Positions 34,455 to 42,927 of a stretch of DNA of 64,000 nucleotides are shown here, piece by piece. Made by a program: the position numbers and the translations under genes. A model generated the notes under the pieces. It did not search any database, was not told the origin of the DNA, and saw only the letters and a program-made list of their open reading frames with translations. The stretch's first letter is position 1. Each line of letters starts with the position of its first letter. This stretch comes from Clostridium muellerianum (GTDB taxonomy: Bacteria > Bacillota > Clostridia > Clostridiales > Clostridiaceae): assembly GCF_012926525.1 (NCBI RefSeq), contig NZ_JABBNI010000014.1, forward strand, positions 248,001 through 312,000. Direction: 5' to 3'.

Positions 34455-34574
34455 TAATACTAATTATCATTTATAATAAACTGCTTTGACAGTTATTAAC
34501 TATAAAAACACCTGTATGCATAATATTCTTAACTATAATAAAAAAATATGCTTAGTTATGAGGTAATATTAATT

Positions 34575-34751
34575 ATGAACATTAACTTAAAAATTTTGGA
34601 TTTACAAATTAATTATTTAAAAGAAACTTTGTATGTTTTATTAAAATGCAAAGAACTTACAAATCAAGATGTTGTAAAATGCAGCGAAAAGTTAGACAAG
34701 CTTATATTAGAATATGAACGATTAAGAAATATAGACCAATTTTCAATTTAA
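34575..34751 (+). CDS. Spo0E-like aspartyl-phosphate phosphatase peptide
   Basis: This 58-residue helical peptide has the Spo0E family plan, in which two helices dock on phosphorylated Spo0A. The signature is in the second helix: DVVKCSEKLDKLILEYERL (SxxLDxLI.xY). Such proteins dephosphorylate Spo0A~P and delay sporulation. The ATG at 34575 has GAGGT about 10 nt upstream; an earlier in-frame ATG at 34548 overlaps that site. The upstream cre-like and DnaA-like sites suggest links to carbon status and replication, which is inference. Confidence 0.8.
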   Translation: MNINLKILDLQINYLKETLYVLLKCKELTNQDVVKCSEKLDKLILEYERLRNIDQFSI

Positions 34752-34783
34752 TCATATATTTAAAAAAATCAGATACTATATGA

Positions 34784-34812
34784 AAACCTACAGAATTCTA
34801 TTCTGCAGGTTT
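34784..34812. terminator. Bidirectional terminator between Spo0E-like and flavoprotein genes
   Basis: AAACCTACAGAAT and ATTCTGCAGGTTT form a stem (one mismatch) with a TCT loop between two convergent genes. It overlaps the last codons of the leftward gene. Confidence 0.65.
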
Positions 34813-35373
34813 ATTCATCTGAAAACTTATATTCTTACCTATCTCAAAAGCTTTTTTCTTAATTTCTTCATTTTTTTCTATAGGTACATTGTCAGTATTT
34901 ACTGCGTATATTTTGTATGAAAATTCTGACCCTGTAACAGAAAAAAACTGTTTCAAAGCATATTCTATAGGTTCAAAAACATTTTTTGTGTTAGATCCTG
35001 CAGTCATAATAAGAATTCCAACTTTTTTATTTAAGTTTTGTGAAAAGTCCCTTCGTATAAACTTTCCGCTCCAGTTTACCTGTAATCTATCTATAACTAC
35101 TTTTAGTGGAGCTGGAACAAATGAAAAATATACAGGTGACGCTATAACTATATTATCGCTACTTTCTATTTTCTTGTAAATATCTGTCATATCATCTTTT
35201 AGTACACATTCTTTATGATTATAGCAATATTTGCAATCTGTACAAGGTTTTACATTTATATTATAAACATTAATAATCTCTATTTCTCCTGAAACACCCT
35301 CTAAAAAATGTTTTAAAAGTATTGCAGTGTTACCATTTTTATGTGGCGATGCAATAAAAACTAAAGTTCTCAA
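34798..35373 (-). CDS. Flavodoxin-fold NAD(P)H-dependent oxidoreductase
   Basis: This 191-residue FMN-binding protein has the phosphate loop SPHKNGNTA near the start and the ASPVYFSF motif near residue 83. A Cys-rich stretch (CTDCKYCYNHKEC, about 48-60) resembles the cluster region of iron-sulfur flavoproteins, although it may only be a structural loop. The start is a TTG at 35373 behind GCAGGTG; the GTG at 35382 overlaps that site. It probably transfers electrons to quinones, nitro compounds or O2. Confidence 0.8.
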   Translation of the reverse strand: MRTLVFIASPHKNGNTAILLKHFLEGVSGEIEIINVYNINVKPCTDCKYCYNHKECVLKDDMTDIYKKIESSDNIVIASPVYFSFVPAPLKVVIDRLQVNWSGKFIRRDFSQNLNKKVGILIMTAGSNTKNVFEPIEYALKQFFSVTGSEFSYKIYAVNTDNVPIEKNEEIKKKAFEIGKNISFQMNKPAE

Positions 35374-35447
35374 AAAAATCACCTGCCTTTTAAATTTTAC
35401 TTAAATATTTTGTGAATACTTTCATGAAATTTAATTAAAAAAATATT

Positions 35448-35488
35448 AAAATAAATAATAGACCTTTTATCGGTCTACTATTTATTTT
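35448..35488. terminator. Terminator of the acidic hypothetical gene
   Basis: A 17-bp stem with one mismatch (AAAATAAATAATAGACC / GGTCTACTATTTATTTT) and a 7-nt loop lies just after the leftward stop at 35495. Confidence 0.7.
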
Positions 35489-35494
35489 AATACT

Positions 35495-35893
35495 CTACTC
35501 TTCCAACTTATCTAAAATTTTATCCAAATCAACTTCTTTTCCTTTTTCATAAAACGCTGCTACGAATTCATTATAATCATAGTTTTCTTTATCTAATTCA
35601 TAAGTTGTATATTGTGCTTCTAAGTTTGTATCTTCCATAATATCTTCTATTATTTCACCAACATTATCTACTGCTAAATCACTTAAATAAGGAAGAAAAT
35701 AATCATAATACCATTTGTTACTTTTAGCTTCTTCTTCACTTTCATCGTTAGAGTATGCTTCTGCAGCGCTTAATTCTTCGTCATCAAAATCATAAAAGAA
35801 TCTTAATACAATTGCCTCGTCATTATAACTTAAATCCTCTATCTCATTTAAACCATTTTCTGATAAACATTGGACTACTTTTTCTTTATTCAT
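35495..35893 (-). CDS. Acidic hypothetical protein
   Basis: This 132-residue protein is very rich in Asp, Glu and Tyr (for example DFDDEELSAAEAYSNDESEE) with no membrane segment or Cys pair. I do not recognise a family with confidence. AAGGAGA precedes the ATG, and it has its own terminator, so it is a real single gene. Confidence 0.65.
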   Translation of the reverse strand: MNKEKVVQCLSENGLNEIEDLSYNDEAIVLRFFYDFDDEELSAAEAYSNDESEEEAKSNKWYYDYFLPYLSDLAVDNVGEIIEDIMEDTNLEAQYTTYELDKENYDYNEFVAAFYEKGKEVDLDKILDKLEE

Positions 35894-36080
35894 GCTAACA
35901 TCTCCTTAATTTTACAATGTAATTATAGTGTAACCATTTTACCACATGTTATATAATTTATCTATGTTATTGGACCAATAACTTTACACAACATTTTTAC
36001 TACTCTGTTTAAAAAAATATTTTTTATTAGTATATAATCAAGTATCATGCGAGATAATTCATATTATGGAGGTAATTTTA

Positions 36081-36980
36081 ATGAACATTAATTTAATTGG
36101 TGTACCAATGTTTTTTGGTTCTGATAAAAAAGGAGTAGAATTTGGTCCTAATAAACTTAGAGAAAAAGGAATTAAGGAGATCTTAACCAAAAATAACCAT
36201 ACAGTATATGATTATGGAAACCTGTATGTTAAAGATATAACTGAAAAAGAAAAATTTGATTTTCACTCCAATATGAAATATTTAAAATCTATTATCGATG
36301 TGAATAAAAATTTAGCTCATGAAGTGTATAGTTCTCTTACTTCTAACAGTTTTCCTTTAATTATTGGTGGAGACCATTCTTTAGGTCTTGGAAGTATATC
36401 CGGTGCCAGCAAATATAACCGTGATATTGCAGTTATTTGGGTTGATGCCCATGGAGATATAAATACTCACGAAACAAGTCCAACAGGAAATGTTCACGGG
36501 ATGCCACTTGCTGCAGCTATGGGTATAGGCTTTAATGAATTAACAGATTTATATTACAAGGGCGTAAAAGTAAATTCTAAAAATGTATTTATCATTGGAG
36601 CAAGGGATTTAGATGATGGAGAAAAAGCTCTAATAAAACATAAAGATCTTAATGTTTATTCTACAAAAGATATAGAAAATATAGGTATAGAAAAAATCTT
36701 GAAGGAAGTTCATTCTCAAATTACGGACAATGGAATTAGCAGAATTCATTTAAGCTTTGACATAGATTGCCTTGATTCTGATTTAGTACCAGGTACAGGA
36801 ACTCCAGTAAAAAATGGAATGAATTTAGAACAGGCTAAATATCTTTTAAAATATTTGATGGAAACTACTCTTGTGAAATCAATGGATTTTGTAGAATTAA
36901 ATCCTATGTTAGATAAAAATGATTTTACTGCAGATATGTGCATAGATCTTATAGATTGGACTTTTAAATATTTAAAATAA
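36081..36980 (+). CDS. rocF: Arginase (ureohydrolase family)
   Basis: This 299-residue manganese enzyme hydrolyses arginine to ornithine and urea, or acts on a related guanidino compound. Metal-binding motifs are intact: GGDHSLG (about 96), DAHGDINTHETSPTGNVHG (about 120) and SFDIDCLDSD (about 222). The ATG at 36081 has GGAGG 9 nt upstream; the track-like longer start at 36066 contains it. Agmatinase or formimidoglutamase cannot be excluded, but NxHG spacing fits arginase. Confidence 0.88.
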   Translation: MNINLIGVPMFFGSDKKGVEFGPNKLREKGIKEILTKNNHTVYDYGNLYVKDITEKEKFDFHSNMKYLKSIIDVNKNLAHEVYSSLTSNSFPLIIGGDHSLGLGSISGASKYNRDIAVIWVDAHGDINTHETSPTGNVHGMPLAAAMGIGFNELTDLYYKGVKVNSKNVFIIGARDLDDGEKALIKHKDLNVYSTKDIENIGIEKILKEVHSQITDNGISRIHLSFDIDCLDSDLVPGTGTPVKNGMNLEQAKYLLKYLMETTLVKSMDFVELNPMLDKNDFTADMCIDLIDWTFKYLK

Positions 36981-36990
36981 GTAATAATAA

Positions 36991-37030
36991 AAAAACAAAC
37001 TAATAGCAATTAAGCTGTTAGTTTGTTTTT
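36991..37030. terminator. Bidirectional terminator between arginase and flavodiiron genes
   Basis: AAAAACAAACTAA and TTAGTTTGTTTTT pair, with additional TAGC/GCTG pairing inside the loop. It serves two convergent genes that end on either side. Confidence 0.8.
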
Positions 37031-37035
37031 GGGAG

Positions 37036-38208
37036 TTATTTTAAAATTGCCATAAATTTATCTACAAATTCATCAACCTTTTTTAATTCTTCTTCGCTTG
37101 GAACAAATTTAAATTTAATACCTTCTACTACATTAAATTTTAATGATTTTAGTCTTTCAGTAATCATAGGAACGCCTTCTCCACTCCATCCAAAAGATCC
37201 GAAAGCACCTGCTGCTTTGCCTCTATTAGTAATAGCACATACTAAAGATAATACATCCCATACAGGTTTAACAGCATCCTGATTAATAGTTGGTGATCCC
37301 ATTAATATTCCATTAGATTTCTCTATTAATGATACTATATCATTAATGTTCATAGAAGTTATTTCATGAGCTTGTGCTTTTACTCCTTTAGTATTTATCT
37401 TTTCTGATATATAATTTGCAACCTTCTCTGTGTTTCCATAAGCTGATACATAAAATATTTGCACGTTTTTTTCAGCTGACTCTTCTACTTTCGCCCAAGT
37501 TTTATAAAGTTCCATATATTTTTTTATATCATTTACATGTACTGGTCCATGACTTGGTGCTACTATATCTATGTCTAAATTTTCAATTCTATCAAGACCC
37601 ATTAATACAAACTTTCTAAATGGTCCCATTATTACATCAAAATAGTATTTCATTTCATCGAAATAATCGCCAGAGCAATTATCAGTTATAGAATTTTTAG
37701 GACAATAATGGCATCCAAGAAAATCACAGGTAAATAATACTTGCTGCTTTTCAGCATAAGTAAACATAGTATCTGGCCAATGTAAGTTTGGTGCACTTAT
37801 GAATTTAAGATTAGTATTCCCAAGGTTTAATTCTTTTGAAGCAACTTCACTTTTAAATTTCATATTAGCTATTTCCTCAGCATACATTATTGCTGCTTTT
37901 GAAGCTATGACAGTAGCTTCTGGATAAGCTTTAAGTAATTTAGCTAGTGATCCACTATGATCCAGTTCTGTATGCTGAACAATTACATAATCAACTTTTC
38001 TATTTCCAATTACGCTTTTTATGTTTGAAAGAAATTCATCAAAATATCCATCTTTTACTGTGTCTACTACAGCTACTTTATCATCGTCTATTAAATAAGA
38101 ATTATACGTAGTGCCCTTTTTAGTTTCCATTATTATGTCAAATACTCTCAATTCAGGATTTTCTACTCCAACCCAATAAATATTATCTTTTAATTTTATA
38201 GCGCTCAT
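37036..38208 (-). CDS. fprA: Flavodiiron protein (A-type flavoprotein, O2/NO reductase)
   Basis: This 390-residue protein has an N-terminal metallo-beta-lactamase domain with a diiron site and a C-terminal flavodoxin domain, and reduces O2 to water or NO to N2O. Iron ligands appear in [10 protein letters not shown] (HxExD, about 82) and further His/Asp residues in [15 protein letters not shown] and PSHGP. The FMN loop is [10 protein letters not shown] (about 257). The ATG at 38208 follows AGGAGG by 8 nt. Together with the reverse rubrerythrin at 10 kb it forms the oxygen-defence set of this window. Confidence 0.92.
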   Translation of the reverse strand: MSAIKLKDNIYWVGVENPELRVFDIIMETKKGTTYNSYLIDDDKVAVVDTVKDGYFDEFLSNIKSVIGNRKVDYVIVQHTELDHSGSLAKLLKAYPEATVIASKAAIMYAEEIANMKFKSEVASKELNLGNTNLKFISAPNLHWPDTMFTYAEKQQVLFTCDFLGCHYCPKNSITDNCSGDYFDEMKYYFDVIMGPFRKFVLMGLDRIENLDIDIVAPSHGPVHVNDIKKYMELYKTWAKVEESAEKNVQIFYVSAYGNTEKVANYISEKINTKGVKAQAHEITSMNINDIVSLIEKSNGILMGSPTINQDAVKPVWDVLSLVCAITNRGKAAGAFGSFGWSGEGVPMITERLKSLKFNVVEGIKFKFVPSEEELKKVDEFVDKFMAILK

Positions 38209-38446
38209 AATATACCTCCTACAATTTTGTTTCATTTAACATCAATCTTTATATTTTCTATTTTACCATAAAAATATTTTTTATTAAATAGTAATTGTTA
38301 TTATTTATTAAAAATTATATAATAATTTAACCATTTTAATATTATATTTCATATAAAGTAAAATATTGGGGCGTTTATATTATGAATAATTTCAAACTAA
38401 GATTTATATTAAGCTCAAACTTCATAAGAATCTTCGTTGAAATCAA

Positions 38447-40732
38447 TTAAATGATATTAGATTTTTCATCATTGAAAAATATATATTGCAGATGTAATGC
38501 TCTAGTAAGTGATACATATAATATTTTTTTATCTAATTCATTATCTTTATAATTCTCCTTATTACAATTGTATATAACACTACAGTCAAATTCTAAACCC
38601 TTAGTCATATAAGATGGTATTATTATTTTCTCCAATTTTAAATTTTTATCTGTTTCTTTAATAAGGTCCCATTTATATTCACTGTATTTTTTTAAATATT
38701 CTTTTACTTTTTTACATTCTTCATAAGTTCTTCCTATAACAGCTATACTCTTTTTATTTATAGCTTCTACTTCTTTAACTATAGAATCTAATCTTTCAGC
38801 AAATTCCCTATTATTATTAAATTTTATAATTTCAGGGCTTTTACCATGTCTTAAAACGGGCACAGCTGGTTTAAATTTATTTTTCTGCTTTGTAAGTACT
38901 TTATTTGCAAATTCTATTATTTCCACTGTGGAACGATAACTTTGAGTTAACTGTACATAAGTTGCTTTATCTTTAAATACTTGTTCTATTAAATTTTCCC
39001 AACTTTCTATGCCCTTATAGTAGTATATCCCCTGACCTATGTCCCCTACTATAGTTAAAGAATTATTTAAAACCATTTCATTCATTGCAGCTATTTGAAA
39101 TATGCTGTAATCTTGTGCTTCATCTATAACTATATGTTTATACTTGAACCTTTCACATACACCTTCTATTTTGAATTTTAAATACAGCATGGCTGCTAAA
39201 TCATCACTATCTAAAATACCATTTTTAAAATTATAGTTTAATTCACTTTTTATATACTCAGCCAACTCTTTCGGTATCTTATCATTGATAACCTGGTTAA
39301 AAATTTCTTCATTATCAAATAAATCAAAATAGAGTTTTCCAGTATCTATTACTTTCCACTTCACAAAATAATCTTCAAAGTTTTTTTTGCTTTGTTGCTT
39401 TAATTCTACCTTTTTATTATCTCTTTTATCGTATATTTCTATTAATTTTTTTCTTCTATCAATTCCATCTTCCATGGTCTTCTTTACTCTAGCCGCCATA
39501 TATTCATATGAAAAATCTACTTTATCCAATATATTTTTAATTTTTTCATCTATTTTTAAGCCTAGATATCTTTTTATTTCATCTTTTCTTTTATTTAAAG
39601 ATAAATGCACCATATCTTCAGCATATAACCTTTTTATTTCTTTTTTATCAAAAAGTATATTATTTTCAATCTTTATATCTTCTATATTCAAATCTTTTAT
39701 TTCCATATATTTTATATACTTATCCATTAGCAGTTTATAATCAATGGTACCTTTAATTTTACTGCTGTTAACTATATATTCTAAATTATTATTATTTCCT
39801 TCTAAAATATCCGAAAGTTTTTTATCCTTTGTAATAACTTTTGCTTTAATCTTTAATATTTCACAAGCAATTTCTTCAAAAGTTCTTTGCTTAACATTAT
39901 TTATGCCAAGGTCTGGTAGAACCTCAGATATATAATCTAAAAATAACTTATTAGGTGCTATAACTAAAATATCTTCTCCATTAAGCTTTTCTTTGTATTT
40001 ATATATCAAATATGCTAATCTATGAAGCGCAACTGTAGTTTTTCCTGATCCTGCTGATCCTTGTACTATAAGTGCTGTGTTTTTTTCAGCCCTTATTATA
40101 TCATTTTGTTCCTTCTGTATAGTAGCTACTACATCCTTTAGCTTACTGCTTACACTTTGCTCCAGATTAATTTTTAAATACTCATCCATTAGTGCATTTT
40201 CTTCACCGCCGGCTGTTCTTAAAATTATTTCATTTATGCCTTCATCAAAAGCATTTATAAGTTTTTTATCTTTGATTACGAATTTCCTTTTAAGACTAAG
40301 TTCGCCGCTAATTATTCCTGCAGGTGCCCTATAAAAAACTTCTCCATGAGTTCCACTGTAGTATAAATCAGCTATTGGTGATCTCCAATCAATAACCTTT
40401 TCATCACCAGTTGTCATATCCATAAGACCAAATTTTCCTATATAAAAAGCTTCTTTTTCACGTCTATATTCTCTAAAATCTATTCTTCCAAAATAAGGTT
40501 GATTCTTAGCTTCATTATACTTTTCCAAACTTTTATGAGTTATTTTATACAGCTTTTCTTTTGTTTCTAATTCTTCATTGTACTTCCCTTTAGATTGTTT
40601 TCTAAGATTATCTATTCTCTTTTTCAGCTCTTCATCATTTTCCTTAACTTTCTTTTCTTCTCTGTTAATCCAAGCTTCCATTTCCTTTAAATTATTTTTC
40701 TCTAATATCATATCTTCTTCACTTAAAGCCAT
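38447..40732 (-). CDS. helD: HelD-like RNA polymerase recycling helicase (UvrD/Rep superfamily)
   Basis: This 761-residue superfamily 1 ATPase resembles HelD, which removes stalled RNA polymerase from DNA in Firmicutes. The HelD-specific N-terminal segment VIDWRSPIADLYYSG (about 110) and an N-terminal coiled coil that enters the polymerase are present. The motor motifs are GSAGSGKTT (about 223), VIDEAQDYS and MTKGLEFDCSVIY near the end. The ATG at 40732 follows GGGGGTG by 6 nt. Confidence 0.88.
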   Translation of the reverse strand: MALSEEDMILEKNNLKEMEAWINREEKKVKENDEELKKRIDNLRKQSKGKYNEELETKEKLYKITHKSLEKYNEAKNQPYFGRIDFREYRREKEAFYIGKFGLMDMTTGDEKVIDWRSPIADLYYSGTHGEVFYRAPAGIISGELSLKRKFVIKDKKLINAFDEGINEIILRTAGGEENALMDEYLKINLEQSVSSKLKDVVATIQKEQNDIIRAEKNTALIVQGSAGSGKTTVALHRLAYLIYKYKEKLNGEDILVIAPNKLFLDYISEVLPDLGINNVKQRTFEEIACEILKIKAKVITKDKKLSDILEGNNNNLEYIVNSSKIKGTIDYKLLMDKYIKYMEIKDLNIEDIKIENNILFDKKEIKRLYAEDMVHLSLNKRKDEIKRYLGLKIDEKIKNILDKVDFSYEYMAARVKKTMEDGIDRRKKLIEIYDKRDNKKVELKQQSKKNFEDYFVKWKVIDTGKLYFDLFDNEEIFNQVINDKIPKELAEYIKSELNYNFKNGILDSDDLAAMLYLKFKIEGVCERFKYKHIVIDEAQDYSIFQIAAMNEMVLNNSLTIVGDIGQGIYYYKGIESWENLIEQVFKDKATYVQLTQSYRSTVEIIEFANKVLTKQKNKFKPAVPVLRHGKSPEIIKFNNNREFAERLDSIVKEVEAINKKSIAVIGRTYEECKKVKEYLKKYSEYKWDLIKETDKNLKLEKIIIPSYMTKGLEFDCSVIYNCNKENYKDNELDKKILYVSLTRALHLQYIFFNDEKSNII

Positions 40733-40865
40733 CAAAACACCCCCAAATATTATACAAGGATTAATTTTATATTTAAGGATATAATATGTCAAGTGCCTAG
40801 TATTACTTAAAATTTATTACAGCTTAGAAACTTATGATGTTGCTACTTTGTTAAATATTAAAAAT

Positions 40866-40913
40866 ATTAAATAAAGCATGTAGCTTAAAATTAAACTACA
40901 TGCTTTATTTAAT
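40866..40913. terminator. Terminator of the ECF S-component gene
   Basis: The arms 40866-40883 and 40896-40913 form a perfect 18-bp stem (core AAAGCATGTAG) with a 12-nt loop, just beyond the leftward stop at 40927. Confidence 0.75.
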
Positions 40914-40926
40914 ACTTTGCTAATGG

Positions 40927-41427
40927 TTAAAATGTTGATTTTGTTAAATCTAATCTTAAATTTTTTGCTAAAGCTGCAACTAAAGCAAATGCAATCATTC
41001 CATCTACCATGTGATGCAAAAATGACCCTACACCCACCACTACAAGCACTTTGTACATAGTAAATCCAAATGGTATTACAGCTACAGCTTCTAAAATTGC
41101 ATGTATAGGTGCAGTTATAAATATTACCTTGCTGAAAGGCACTCCCTTTTTTATAAGCAGTGCACCTGTAAGCCCAACAAAAGTATGCATAAAGGCCCTT
41201 GCAGCTATAACCGCTGGTGATGATACTAAGAATCCTAAGGCTGATCCAATTCCCACCATAACAGCTGAAAAAGGTCCTAAAAACATAGATATGAATAATG
41301 GTACATGTGCTGCCAATGTAGCGCTAAAAGGTCCTATTTGAATTTTTAAGAATCCTAAAGTTAAAGGAATTACAATTGCCAGTGCAGTTAAGAGACCCGA
41401 ATAGGTAAGTCTTTTTATATTTTTCAT
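40927..41427 (-). CDS. ECF transporter S component (possibly niacin-type)
   Basis: This 166-residue membrane protein has about six hydrophobic helices and the basic-start pattern of energy-coupling-factor substrate-binding subunits (KRLTYSGLLTALAIVIPLT). The ATLAAHVPLFISMFLGPF segment resembles NiaX-type niacin transporters, a moderate-confidence call. No EcfA or EcfT gene is nearby, so it would use a shared energising module. GGAGGTG lies upstream of the ATG, and the promoter overlaps a palindrome. Confidence 0.75.
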   Translation of the reverse strand: MKNIKRLTYSGLLTALAIVIPLTLGFLKIQIGPFSATLAAHVPLFISMFLGPFSAVMVGIGSALGFLVSSPAVIAARAFMHTFVGLTGALLIKKGVPFSKVIFITAPIHAILEAVAVIPFGFTMYKVLVVVGVGSFLHHMVDGMIAFALVAALAKNLRLDLTKSTF

Positions 41428-41461
41428 TTTACACCTCCAAGTTAACTAATGTATATACACA

Positions 41462-41492
41462 AGTATATATTATAAACTTACACGTGTAAATA
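41462..41492 (-). promoter_or_regulatory. Promoter of the ECF S component with a palindromic -35 region
   Basis: Minus-strand TTTACA (41490-41485) and TATACT (41467-41462) are spaced by 17 bp. TTACACGTGTAA (41478-41489) is a 12-bp palindrome over the -35 box, and a TATACAC-type half-site follows downstream. A vitamin-responsive repressor such as NiaR is a plausible ligand, unproven. Confidence 0.5.
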
Positions 41493-42094
41493 GTCCAAGT
41501 TAGTCAAGTTAGCGTTAAGTAAAAGTAGGCAACATAATTTTTTATAAAAAATTGCATTTTGAAATCAAATGATACCAACGTTTACAGAAATTAAATAGTT
41601 ATTAAAACTTTATTTGCCCACAATAATTTTACTCTTTCGTTAGTCTAATACATAAAATTAACCTACCATCCATAAAATGTCTACATTGACAAGAAACTTT
41701 TTATATATTAAAATTATGTAATACTTGGTATAGGTATAAACTAGCATGAATTTTATGTACATTAATGATATCTTGTTCAATAACTACCTAATGTAACACC
41801 GTTTCTTTATTACATCACTTTTATTTTCTATTAAATCAAATAATTTTTTAACTTCAGTCATTTTAGAGTTCTTATACTATCTATACTAGCAAATACCTAT
41901 ATAAGTTCTTCTATAGTTCGGATTACTATAATCTAAATGTTGAATATACAATCATAGTTATCTATGTTAATGAATAGTTTGCTTTAAAATATGTAAACCA
42001 ACTTACTTTATAACTTCAAAATTATTTAATTAAGAAATATATCACAAGTCTTTGACTTGGTAACACAAAGTATATTAAAATAGGAGATGATTTT
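41491..42094. other. 600-bp intergenic region without clear features
   Basis: I see no credible gene. A minus-strand run of about 25 codons starting near 41865 (MTEVKKLFDLIENKS...) has no ribosome binding site and may be a decayed gene start. Nothing else was recognised. Confidence 0.35.
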
Positions 42095-42394
42095 ATGCTA
42101 AATATTGACGAAAAAGCCCTTAACTATGCGAAAAAAAACAAAGGATGCTTTGTTGTGAAAACTATTTCTGCTTCTGGGGGTTGTTTAGATATACCTGTTA
42201 AAAGCATTTCTGTTGAATTTTTAAAAGATTTTAAAGGCAATAAAAGTTATAATCTTCATGAATATGATAGTGTGAAAGTTTTCATAGAAAATGGATTAAT
42301 ACTTGATGATGATATTTTTATTTATCATAAAATTAAGCTTCCCTTATTTGGACATATGTTTAGTAGTAAGGGAATCTCAATTAAATATATCTAA
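42095..42394 (+). CDS. CC/Se-motif family small protein
   Basis: This 99-residue protein matches a clostridial group of small (seleno)proteins with an IscA/HesB-like fold. The conserved-type region is NYAKKNKGCFVVKTISASGG with Cys residues near 18 and 30. A GAGATG site precedes the ATG. Its role is unknown; iron-sulfur or selenium handling has been suggested for the group. The assignment is tentative. Confidence 0.6.
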   Translation: MLNIDEKALNYAKKNKGCFVVKTISASGGCLDIPVKSISVEFLKDFKGNKSYNLHEYDSVKVFIENGLILDDDIFIYHKIKLPLFGHMFSSKGISIKYI

Positions 42395-42434
42395 AAAATG
42401 CTGTTGAAATTCAAACAAATTTCAACAGCATTTT
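42395..42434. terminator. Bidirectional terminator between CC/Se gene and def
   Basis: AAAATGCTGTTGAAATT and AATTTCAACAGCATTTT form a perfect 17-bp stem with a 6-nt loop between convergent genes. Confidence 0.8.
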
Positions 42435-42436
42435 AA

Positions 42437-42907
42437 TTATTCTTCCTCTTGAATTTTATATAGTTTCTTTGCTTTGTCAGTATACAAAATCCCATTAAGA
42501 TGATCTATTTCATGACAAAAAGCTTTGGCTAAAAGTCCCTCCGCTGTATATTCTACATCTTCCCATTCTGATGATTTTCCGCTTACTATAACCTTTTTAG
42601 GTCTTACTACTATACCTTCATAACCTGGATAGCTTAGACAACCTTCAATACTATCCTCTTTTCCAATTTTTTTAATAATTTTAGGATTTATAAGTAGTAT
42701 AGGTTCTGTTTGATTTTTAAGATCTATAAATATTACTTTTTTTAAAACTCCTATTTGCGGAGCCGCTAGTCCAATTCCTGTACTATTGTGCAAAGTATCC
42801 TTCAAATCTTTTGCAAGAGCTAGTAATTCTTCATCTATCTTTTCTACTCTTCTGCTAGATCTTTTTAAAATATTATCTCCAAATTGTAATATTGTTTTTA
42901 CTGCCAT
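42437..42907 (-). CDS. def: Peptide deformylase
   Basis: This 156-residue metalloenzyme removes the N-formyl group from nascent proteins. All three motifs are present: GIGLAAPQIG (about 43), EGCLSYPG (about 88) and CHEIDHLNG (about 130). It is the last gene of a leftward operon, 20 nt after the B12/radical SAM gene. Confidence 0.95.
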   Translation of the reverse strand: MAVKTILQFGDNILKRSSRRVEKIDEELLALAKDLKDTLHNSTGIGLAAPQIGVLKKVIFIDLKNQTEPILLINPKIIKKIGKEDSIEGCLSYPGYEGIVVRPKKVIVSGKSSEWEDVEYTAEGLLAKAFCHEIDHLNGILYTDKAKKLYKIQEEE

Positions 42908-42927
42908 AATTCTACACCTCTTAAATA

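Larger units (their letters stand above)
33832..34574. other. 743-bp AT-rich intergenic region with regulatory sites
   Basis: No credible gene. The region contains four DnaA-box-like 9-mers at 34157-34199, an extremely AT-rich stretch to about 34440, and a cre-like palindrome at 34441-34454 ahead of the Spo0E-like gene. The one longer reading frame (34204-34013, minus) lacks a ribosome binding site and overlaps the 9-mers. Confidence 0.5.

Noticed and set aside
36746-37009. 87-codon minus-strand frame over the arginase 3' end
   Set aside because: It is a shadow of the arginase gene and crosses the terminator.
41790-41865. Short minus-strand frame MTEVKKLFDLIENKS...
   Set aside because: No ribosome binding site and it stops after about 25 codons; at most a decayed start.
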